Source of the DNA: Deltaproteobacteria bacterium
GTDB taxonomy: Bacteria > Myxococcota_A > UBA9042
Reading direction: 5' to 3'
DNA length: 23,698 nucleotides
Assembly: GCA_020632665.1 (NCBI GenBank)
Contig: JACKFC010000053.1
Span: 1-23,698, forward strand
The notes beneath the pieces are model-generated. The model ran no database searches. It saw only the letters and a program-made list of their open reading frames with translations, and was not told the origin of the DNA. The translations under genes and the position numbers were made by a program. How positions within the stretch are numbered: the stretch's first letter is position 1; each line of letters starts with the position of its first letter. Below, one piece after another: positions 14,994 to 22,700 of the stretch.

Positions 14994-15505
14994 CGCTGCT
15001 CGTCCAGGATGAGGCGGGCCAGCTGCGGCGCGAAACTCAGCAGGTGGGCCTCGTCGCCGTTGTTGGTGATGACGAGGTCGGGGCGTGCCGGACGCGGGAA
15101 GTCGATGTCGAGGCCGGCGACGCCGCGGGTCTCGCCGCGCGCGTAGCGACCGTAGATCCCCTTGACGTCACGCTCCTGCACGTCGGCGAGCGGCGTATCG
15201 ATGAAGACCTCGTGGTAGCGCTGCAGGTTCGCGCGGTTCCAGGCCCTCGACTCGGGGAAGATCGAGAGGATGCCGCAGATGACGCTGATCCCTTGATCGT
15301 CGAGCAGTTTGCACAGGCCGCAGATGCGGTCGGCGTTGCGCCGCCGGTCTTCGATGCTGTGGCCGAGGTCGTTGCCGAAGGCCGTGCGCACGGCGTCGCC
15401 GTCGATGAGCACGACGTGGCCTTTCTGTTCGCGAACCTGCCGTACGACCTCGTGGGCGAGCGTCGTCTTGCCGGCGCCAGAGATCCCGATCAGCCAGATG
15501 ACCAT
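14990..15505 (-). CDS. APS-kinase-like enzyme, probable cytidine diphosphoramidate kinase
   Basis: A 171-residue P-loop kinase with GISGAGKTT (residues 7-15), IDGDAVR (34-40) and the RRRN helix (54-57) of adenylylsulfate kinases. It differs from typical APS kinases: the N of the usual DGDNVR is A38, and the PAPS-site segment reads LSIFPESRAWNR (80-91). No ATP sulfurylase or sulfotransferase is nearby. In C. jejuni the homologous Cj1415 phosphorylates the ribose 3'-OH of cytidine diphosphoramidate, and the other three enzymes of that pathway are in the same operon here. It starts at ATG 15505 with a GAGGAG site, 13 bases after the glutamine-kinase-like gene, and ends in an ATGA overlap with the next gene. 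True APS kinase activity is the alternative. Confidence 0.87.
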   Translation of the reverse strand: MVIWLIGISGAGKTTLAHEVVRQVREQKGHVVLIDGDAVRTAFGNDLGHSIEDRRRNADRICGLCKLLDDQGISVICGILSIFPESRAWNRANLQRYHEVFIDTPLADVQERDVKGIYGRYARGETRGVAGLDIDFPRPARPDLVITNNGDEAHLLSFAPQLARLILDEQR

Positions 15506-15518
15506 TCCAAGCTCCTCG

Positions 15519-17903
15519 TCAATGCAGGACGGTGATGAGGCCGCTGGCGCAATCGAGCAGCACGCGCTGGGCCCGGATCACGGACTCGAAGCGCTGCTCG
15601 CCGGCGCCGATCGCGGCAGGGACGCCGAATTCGGCGCAGCGGATCGCCATATGCGAGTTGGCCCCGCCGTATTTCGTGATCAGCCCCGCGATATCGTGGC
15701 TGAAGATCCAATCGAAGCCAGGGTCGGCACCCTCGATGACGACGATCTTGCCGTCGATCGGCGGCGTCGGCCGGCCGGGGCGCAGCACGGCGCAATCCGC
15801 CGAGACGGACTTGCTGGTGATGAAGTTCGGCTGGCTCACCTGGAAGGGGACCACGTGCACGCCGGCCTGGTCGAAGAGGACCTGCGGGAGCCGGATCGCC
15901 ACCGTCACGGCGTGGTGGTTGGCGTGCTCCTCGGCGACGTCGCGCAGCCGTTCCTCGACGCCTTCCTCGGCGCTGCGCACCGCGACCTCGAGCAGCTGCC
16001 GGATCGGCACGTGGCTCATCTCGTCGCGGCTCAGGCGATGGCGCTCACCGAAATCGGCGATCAACTCGAGCATCTCGCTGATCGATCGGGTGAAGACGAA
16101 CTTGCCGTATTCGCGCCCTGCGACCGCCTCGGTCATGTAGGCGACCAGGTCCTGTGCGCCGACCTCGCCGAAGCCCTCGCGCTGCAGCTGGGCGTCGATC
16201 CGCGCCATCTGCTCATCCGAGAAGGCGAAGGCGGCGTGGCTGACGTCACGCTCGACCGTCGCGCCGCCGGCGCCGAACGCGTCCATCTGGTCGTAGCGGG
16301 CCGAGAGGATGTCGTAGGTGCCGGGCCGGAGGTGGCCGTAGCGCGCCATGAAGCGGCCCGGCGGCATCTTGCCGGTCTGCAGCGCGCGCATATCGTCGAC
16401 CAGCTCGCCGGCGACGGTGCGGATGCCCGATTGGAAGCGCTGCACGTCCTCACCGCTGACCACGCCACTGCCCTGCAACGAGAGCAGCATCGTCCGGGCG
16501 ATGAAGGCGTGCCGGGCGAGGATCGAGAAGGGGATCGTGCCGAGCCGAATGCAATCGTCGATCAGCCAGAAGAGGTCGTGGATGCTGTGGCTCGCCGAAG
16601 ACGCCAGCCACGCGTCGAGTCGGCCACGCAGCGTCTCGATCCGCGCCAACGCGCCGGCGATGCTGCCCCCGCCCTCGCCGCGGATCAGCCCTGCTGTGTG
16701 GTCCCGCACGATGGCGCGGTAGCGGCCGCGCTCCTCGGCGTCGAGCGCGTCGCCGACGTGGCTGGCGAGCTTGTCGTCGATGTCGAAGCTGAAGCAGGTC
16801 AGCGCCACGTCGAATTCGACCTTGTCGTGGAATTCCGGGTTCTCGCGCAGCCGCTGCACCCACGCGTCGACCAGCTTCTCGCCCAGCTCGGCCGGCAGCG
16901 CCGCCGGCAGGTAGGAGTGGAAGCTCAAGCGCACGTCGATGAAGGGCTGGCCGGCGAGCGAGACCATGAGCGGTTGGCCGGCCGGTGCGGCGTAGCCCAT
17001 CTCGGCCCGCGCCTGCCGCCACGCGTCGTTGGTGATCAGCTGCTCGTAGAGGCTCATCGCCAACGCCCGCGGAGCGCGGCCGATCATCTCGGCAGGGTTC
17101 CAATCCGGCATCTGCCCGAGGACCGTCGTGGTGCCGTAGACGCCCGACATCCGCTGCAGCCGACCACCGACGAAGCGCTGAATGCCGGCGAGGGCAGCGT
17201 CGATGCGGCGCGCGACGGCGCGGTTCCAGTTCGGCTGGGTGGTGATCGAGCGAACCTGCAGCAGGTAGGGCTGCAAGTCGCGACCCAGGGCGAATTCGAT
17301 GTCGAGGAACTCGTTGCCGAGCACCTGCTCGAGCTCGCGGACCGCCGCCGTCAGGCGCTGAAATCGCTCGGAGCGGAGCGCGTCGAGGGCGCCGCGGTGG
17401 ATGTAGAGCGTCCGGTTGGCGTACTCGCCCGAGCCGGAGGTCACGGTGTCGGTGAGGCCGGAGACGTCGTCGTAGTTGACCACGTAGTAGGGCGCGCCGG
17501 TGTTCAGGTCGTGGGTGAAGACCACGCCGCTCATCACCGTATCGAGCAGCATCTCCTGCACGATGATCTCGCCGACGGCCTCGGTCTCGCCGTATTTGCG
17601 GTAGCTCTCGACCACTTCGTCCATGGCCGCGGCGATGGCCGCCTTCGAGCCGGCGTCGACGCCGAGCACCGAGCTGAACTCGCCCGCCATCGACTTTTCG
17701 CCGCCGTCTTCGCCCTTGGCCGAGGAGCGGACCGCCAGCTGCACGCCGGCGAAGGTCTGCATCAACCCGGCGAGGACTGCGTCCGGATCGGCGGCGTAGT
17801 CGCTGGTCTCCACGATCTCGAAGCGCGGCACGGCGAAGCGCGTAACCAACGACTCGGTGTGGCGCAGCGTCTGTGCCTTGCTCGCCGGCTTGTGTCGAAT
17901 CAT
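15519..17903 (-). CDS. PEP-synthase-like kinase, probable L-glutamine kinase
   Basis: A 794-residue protein. An N-terminal PEP/pyruvate-binding ATP-grasp domain (about 40-235) has VRSSAKGED (58-66), GEFSSVLGV (74-82), VQEMLLDTVMSGVVFTHD (115-132) and YLLQVRSIT at its end. A long middle region follows. The C-terminal phosphohistidine domain has TKYGGANSHMAIR, with H751 as phosphoryl carrier, then EFGVPAAIG. Start ATG 17903 ATGA-overlaps the upstream transferase-like gene. PEP synthase and pyruvate phosphate dikinase also need a large PEP-binding barrel, which is not recognisable here. The layout resembles C. jejuni Cj1418, which phosphorylates the amide of L-glutamine using ATP, giving L-glutamine phosphate, AMP and phosphate. 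Context supports this. Confidence 0.86.
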   Translation of the reverse strand: MIRHKPASKAQTLRHTESLVTRFAVPRFEIVETSDYAADPDAVLAGLMQTFAGVQLAVRSSAKGEDGGEKSMAGEFSSVLGVDAGSKAAIAAAMDEVVESYRKYGETEAVGEIIVQEMLLDTVMSGVVFTHDLNTGAPYYVVNYDDVSGLTDTVTSGSGEYANRTLYIHRGALDALRSERFQRLTAAVRELEQVLGNEFLDIEFALGRDLQPYLLQVRSITTQPNWNRAVARRIDAALAGIQRFVGGRLQRMSGVYGTTTVLGQMPDWNPAEMIGRAPRALAMSLYEQLITNDAWRQARAEMGYAAPAGQPLMVSLAGQPFIDVRLSFHSYLPAALPAELGEKLVDAWVQRLRENPEFHDKVEFDVALTCFSFDIDDKLASHVGDALDAEERGRYRAIVRDHTAGLIRGEGGGSIAGALARIETLRGRLDAWLASSASHSIHDLFWLIDDCIRLGTIPFSILARHAFIARTMLLSLQGSGVVSGEDVQRFQSGIRTVAGELVDDMRALQTGKMPPGRFMARYGHLRPGTYDILSARYDQMDAFGAGGATVERDVSHAAFAFSDEQMARIDAQLQREGFGEVGAQDLVAYMTEAVAGREYGKFVFTRSISEMLELIADFGERHRLSRDEMSHVPIRQLLEVAVRSAEEGVEERLRDVAEEHANHHAVTVAIRLPQVLFDQAGVHVVPFQVSQPNFITSKSVSADCAVLRPGRPTPPIDGKIVVIEGADPGFDWIFSHDIAGLITKYGGANSHMAIRCAEFGVPAAIGAGEQRFESVIRAQRVLLDCASGLITVLH

Positions 17904-19129
17904 CGCCGTCTCTCCAGGCGCTGGTCCAGGGTCTCCAGCAGCCGCGCCGCGACCTCGGACGCATTGCCGCGGTAGTCCGCGAAGAAGCGATCCCGCAACG
18001 GGCGCGCCTCCGCGATCCGTCGCTCCCACCGCGCGTCATCACCGAGCAGCGAGCGCATCGGCGAGAAGTCTTGGTGGTCGACCGCCGGAAAATGGTTCAT
18101 CAGGGCCTCGTTGGAAGCCCCTTCGGCGACCTTCGCGCCCGCCTTGACCGGCGTCTTCAGGAAGACGAGCCGCTTGTCGAGGTAGAGGGCCCCGAACGCG
18201 CTGCCGCCGTGGTCGCAGAGGACGTAGTCGGCGGCGCGGAACAGGCAGGTCACGTCGCGCGAGGCGTCGCGGTCGATGCGGTAGCCGTGCTCCTCGAGCA
18301 GCGCAATGAATTCGGGCTCCTGACGGAACGACATCGGGTGCGGCCGCACGATGACGTTGTAGTCTTGCATCAGCGTCGCGATGTGGGCGGCGAAGAAGGG
18401 GATCGAGCAGACGTCGTCGCCGAACGGATCGGCGGTCGGCATCCAGAGGATGGTCCGCTTGGCGGGGTCGAGGTCGAACTCGGTGAAGACCTCACGCCAC
18501 GGCAAATCGTCCGAGAAATACCCGTCGTAGCGCGGATACCCCATGATCGCGACGTCGGCGTCGAAGCGACTCGCGATCGCCTCGGCATCATTCGGACCGT
18601 GACAGAGAAAAGCGTCGTAGATCCGGTTCCATTCGCCGAGGCTCCAGCCATCGCTGATGTCGGCGCCGTACATGAAGCGGACTTGGCGGTCGCCGAGCTG
18701 CTTTGGCGGATGCTGATAGGCATCGATCGGCTGCAAGAAGTAGCGCTTGCCGCTCCCGGTCCGCGCCAGCAAGGGGTTCACGACCCGCTTGGTCGCGTTC
18801 TTCAGCCGCCGCAGCAGGCGCCCTGCGAGCGGCGCTGGATCGGGACTCGGGCCGGCGATGAAGTGGTTGCTGACCACATAGGGAAAGCGAATCCGCCGAC
18901 GCACGACCTCGCTGAAGTCCATGACGTGGTAGCCACGGGCGCAGATCCGCTCGTAGGCGGTGCGGGTCGCGTCGGTCCGTCGCTCCTCGCATTGGCCGTA
19001 GAGCACCACTGTGAAGGAGCCGGGCGTCATCGCAGCCCACACCGACGCGTAGTGGATGAAGAGCGTCGGGGTGTGGAGGATGAATGCGAAGCGGGATTGC
19101 TCGGGGGGAGACTCACGATTCAACTGCAC
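17900..19129 (-). CDS. CDP-glycerol glycerophosphotransferase-like (GT-B) protein
   Basis: A 409-residue protein whose C-terminal half resembles teichoic-acid TagF-type transferases. It has VIVRPHPMSF (259-268) with the conserved HP, and ADYVLCDHGGSAFGALYLDK (300-319), corresponding to the donor-binding D-x-S-S segment. The N-terminal half (about 1-200) is a second Rossmann-like domain with FAFILHTPTLFIHYASVW. There is no signal peptide. The start is GTG 19129, supported by a strong GGAGGGGGG site five bases upstream. It is the first gene of the operon and overlaps the glutamine-kinase-like gene by four bases. Such enzymes transfer a phosphoryl-linked group from CDP to a hydroxyl. It is therefore a plausible transferase for a CDP-amidate donor, although ordinary glycosyl- or glycerophosphotransfer is possible. 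Confidence 0.72.
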   Translation of the reverse strand: MQLNRESPPEQSRFAFILHTPTLFIHYASVWAAMTPGSFTVVLYGQCEERRTDATRTAYERICARGYHVMDFSEVVRRRIRFPYVVSNHFIAGPSPDPAPLAGRLLRRLKNATKRVVNPLLARTGSGKRYFLQPIDAYQHPPKQLGDRQVRFMYGADISDGWSLGEWNRIYDAFLCHGPNDAEAIASRFDADVAIMGYPRYDGYFSDDLPWREVFTEFDLDPAKRTILWMPTADPFGDDVCSIPFFAAHIATLMQDYNVIVRPHPMSFRQEPEFIALLEEHGYRIDRDASRDVTCLFRAADYVLCDHGGSAFGALYLDKRLVFLKTPVKAGAKVAEGASNEALMNHFPAVDHQDFSPMRSLLGDDARWERRIAEARPLRDRFFADYRGNASEVAARLLETLDQRLERRR

Positions 19130-19134
19130 GCCCG

Positions 19135-19143
19135 CCCCCCTCC
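19135..19143 (-). promoter_or_regulatory. Shine-Dalgarno supporting a GTG start
   Basis: The minus strand reads GGAGGGGGG, five bases before GTG 19129. It supports that non-ATG codon as the start of the first gene of the phosphoramidate-type operon. Confidence 0.7.
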
Positions 19144-19192
19144 AGCAAGGGCGCGGAGCCTACTGCGCAGGCGGCGCTCCTTCAACCCGAAC

Positions 19193-19702
19193 TCAACGCG
19201 CGATCGGCAACCCCGCCCGGGTCCAGCCCATGATGCCGCCGCTGAGGTTGTAGACCGCCGGGAAGCCCATCGTCGCGAGCTGGCCGGCGGCGCGCGCGCT
19301 GCGCGCACCCGAGCGGCAATAGACGTAGACCGGCTTGTCCTTCGGCAGCGCCGCCGCCTTGGTCGCGAACGCCGGATCCGAGATATCGATGACGGTCGCG
19401 CCGGGCAGATGCCCCTCCGCCACCTCGCCCGGCGTACGGACGTCGAGCAGCGTGACGCCCGGCTTGGGCTTGCCATCGGCCATCGCGGCGCTGTTGAAGG
19501 CCGCGGTGTCGAGGTTCTGCACCCGCACTTCGGCGGCGGCAGCAGGCGCTGTGGCGGCGGCGGCGTGGGCCTGCTCACCGGCAGAGGGCGCGGCGGTCGC
19601 GACCGCGGTCGGCGCGGATTGCTGACAGCCGGCGAGGCCGAGCAGGCCGGTGAGCAGTGCGGTGAGCGCAGCAGGCGCAGCGGATGGGGCGAGAGAACGC
19701 AT
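19193..19702 (-). CDS. rhodanese-domain lipoprotein
   Basis: A 169-residue protein starting at ATG 19702, preceded by a GGAGG ribosome-binding site; further upstream in-frame codons would spoil the signal peptide. A lipoprotein signal ends LLGLAGC, with lipidated C26. An alanine-rich linker (30-58) leads into a single rhodanese domain with LLDVRTPGEVAEGHLPGA (85-102) and the active-site loop YCRSGARSA (128-136), C129 as the sulfur-carrying residue, then NLSGGIMGW. It probably sits in the periplasm, anchored to a membrane, and transfers sulfane sulfur or reduces small oxyanions. It is 63 bases upstream of the phosphoramidate-type operon and may or may not share its transcript. Confidence 0.9.
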   Translation of the reverse strand: MRSLAPSAAPAALTALLTGLLGLAGCQQSAPTAVATAAPSAGEQAHAAAATAPAAAAEVRVQNLDTAAFNSAAMADGKPKPGVTLLDVRTPGEVAEGHLPGATVIDISDPAFATKAAALPKDKPVYVYCRSGARSARAAGQLATMGFPAVYNLSGGIMGWTRAGLPIAR

Positions 19703-19796
19703 CGAGGAGACCTCCGGAGTGGGCGCGCGGAGAACGAGCATGCGCGCAGCGACAAGAGGCATCGACCCTGGCGAGCGTTTCATCGTCGCCGTCTGG

Positions 19797-22700
19797 TCAG
19801 GGGTCGTGGACGCAGCGCACCGAGGCTTGATTGACGGCGTCGTCCGTCGTCGAATAGCCGATCGCGAGCTGCAGCGCCCACGCCTTGTCTGCCGAACCGG
19901 CGCGTGGCGTCACGGTCCAGTGCAGGCCGGCACTCGCGCCTGGGAAAGCAGTCGGGTCGAGCGGCGGATCTGCGAAACGCGGGTCGATCAGCGACCACAA
20001 CTCCGCCACCGTCGGCAGGCGCCACCCCGTCTTGCCGGAAGTCGTCGTGCCGGCGCAGTGCGAAGCCGCCCCGGTCCAATTCTTGCCGCCGACGACCTTT
20101 CGTTCCCAGATGAGCCCGGTATAGGCGTCGGTGACCGAGAGTCCGTCGCCGCTGATCGTGTAGCGCTTGGCCGGAGCGGTCACGCTGCCGACGTTGCGAA
20201 CGCAACGCACCGCCTGCTGCAGGGTCGCGTCGGAGGTATTGGCGCCACCGTAGGTGAAGTCGACGAACCAAGCGTGCGACGTCATCCCCGAACGCGGCGT
20301 CGCGGTCCAATGCTTGCCCCCGGAGCTGCCGGAGAAGACCGTGCCGTCCAGCGAAGGGCCCGGGAAGGCGACGGCATAGTCGACCAGCGTCGCCAGTTCG
20401 TGGACCGTCGGCAGCCGCCAATCGCCGAAGCCGCCGTGGCTCGAGGCGTCGCAGATCGCTGCGGCGGCGGTCAGCGAGAGCGCGCTCGCGGTCGTGCCCT
20501 GGGTCCACATCAACTTGGTCTGGCTATCGGTGACGACCTTGCCCTTGCCGTCGACCGGCTCGGCGACGGTGTAGAGCGAGCTGGGGGGCGAGGTCGCGCG
20601 CTTGCCCCAGATCGGCGCCTGTGCCGCACAGGCGACCGTGGCCACGCCGTCGTTGTCGAGCACGACCGGCTCGGTGTCGGGCCCGCAGCCGCAGTCGTTG
20701 GGTGTCGAGGTGCACTTGCCGCTCTTGCAGGTGTCGGTCGTGCACATGACGCCGTCGTCGCAGGGTGTGCCGTCCTGCGGGCCCATCTCGGCGGCGCCGC
20801 GGAAGAGCACCCGGACGACGCTCGGGAAGACGTCGGCAACATAGACCCGGCCGTAGGGATCCATGGCCAGCGCGATCGGCGAGCCGAAGGTCGCTTGGAT
20901 CGCGACGCCGTCCTTCTGTTGGTTGGTCTTGGCTTGGGTTCCGGTGCCGGCGATCGTCTCGACCTTGCCGCCGAGAGTCAGCCGTCGGATGCGGTTGCTG
21001 TGTTGGTCGGCGATCAGCAATCGCTTCTGCGCGTCGAAGAGCAGCGAGGCGGGAGCGGCAAACTTCACCGAGGCGACGCCGGCGCTGAGATCGCCGTCGA
21101 GGTAGCCATGCTGTCCGCTGCCGGCGATGGTGGTGACCGTGCCGTCGAGTTGCAGCCGACGGATCCGATTGCCATCGATATCCGCGATATAGAGGTCGCC
21201 CGAGTCCGGATGGATCGCGATCCCGCCCGGCAGGTTGAACCCAGCGGTCGAGCCCTTGCCGTCGGCGTTGGACGCTTTGCCCTGACCGGCGAGCGTGACC
21301 ACCTCGCCGCTCTCGATGAAGCGGATGACGTGATTCTCCATGTCGGCGAAATAGAGCCGGCCCTTGCTATCGTAGGTTAGGCCGCCCAGCTTCCTGGACA
21401 TCGCCGTCGCGAGAGGCCCGTCCTTCAGCCCCACGGCCGGATTCCACAGCGTCGTCACCTTGCCCGTCGGCGTCACCCGACGCAGCCGCGCGCCATCGCC
21501 AACGCGCAGATCTCCATCCGGCGCCACCACCAAGCTCTCGATCCAGCCGAAGGCCGCCTCGGTCCCGCTCCCGTCGGCGAAGCCGGTGCTGCTGCCAGCG
21601 AGGTCGTGCAGGGCGCCGTCTTCGACATAGCTGATCTTGTAGGCGTAGTAGTCGGCAAGATAGAGCCGGCGCTTCTGGTCGTGCGCAAGCGCCCACGGTC
21701 GCCCGAGCCCCGACTGCGCCAGCGCGCCGGTCTTGTGCGTCCCGACGTTGCCCTTGCCGACCCAGGTCATGACCGTCGCGGTTCCAGCCGCCTCACAGAC
21801 CTGCGCTGGATTGCAGGCCCCATGCGGCATGCAGAGGTCCCCACTTACGCACGGCTTGCCCGTATTCGCGGCGGTGCAGGGCGTCGCGCATCCACCCGAT
21901 GCGCACATCCCGGCGCCGAAGAAGACGTCGACGCAGCCCGCACCGTCCTTCGCTTTGAGGTGCGTGCAGCCGCCGGACGCCGTGTCACAAGCGTCCGTCG
22001 TGCAGGCGTTGTCGTCCGAGCAATCCGTCGCCGCACCCGTCTTGCACACCCCGGAGGCGCAGACATCGCCCGCGGTGCACGGGTCACCGTCTTCGCATGC
22101 CACACCCTCCTGCGCGGTGAAGAGGCAACCCTTCACCTTGTCGCAGGTATCGACGGTGCACGGCTGGCCGTCGTCACAGGCCTTCGCGCCGCCCTTGCAC
22201 GCGCCGCCGACGCAGGTATCGGGATCGGTGCAGTTGTCGCCGTCGTCGCAGCTGCCGGAGACGGAGGTCCAGATCGACTGGCCGCTGATGCACTTCTGGC
22301 AGCTATTGCCGGGATTCGGGCCGGCGCTGTGGCAGGTCCCGCTGATCAGGCAGCCGACCAGGGCGTGCTTGCAGGCGGCGAGCGCGTCGCAGGCGTCGAA
22401 GGTGCAGGCGATGCCGTCGTCCTTGCACGGCGTGTTGAGCTGGACCGGCGTGTTGTTGCAGCCGCCCGATGCGTCGCAGGCGTCGGTCGTGCACTCGTTG
22501 CCGTCGTCGCATTTCGGCGCCGCTGTCGCCTTGCACCCACCCGCGACGCACGCCTGCCCGCCGTTGCAGACGTCGCCATCGTCGAAGATCGCGCAATCCG
22601 GGTCGACCTTGCAGCCGCAGAGCGACGGTCCGTCGACGCATTGGCCCTTGCCGTTGCAGGCGTCCGGTCCCGAGCACGCGTCGCCGTCGTCGCACGGCGC

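Noticed and set aside
14990..15505. Sulfate activation (CysC) as the role of the APS-kinase-like gene
   Set aside because: No ATP sulfurylase, PAPS reductase or sulfotransferase is present, the usual DGDNVR is altered, and the neighbours match the CDP-amidate pathway. It is not excluded biochemically.
15309..17975. An 888-codon open frame on the plus strand
   Set aside because: It is antisense to the glutamine-kinase-like gene, which shows clear motifs. The plus frame gives arginine-, valine- and aspartate-rich composition with no domain, as expected from GC-rich codon bias.
17873..19834. A 653-codon plus-strand frame
   Set aside because: It spans the antisense of three minus-strand features with good motifs and shows low-complexity arginine-rich sequence.
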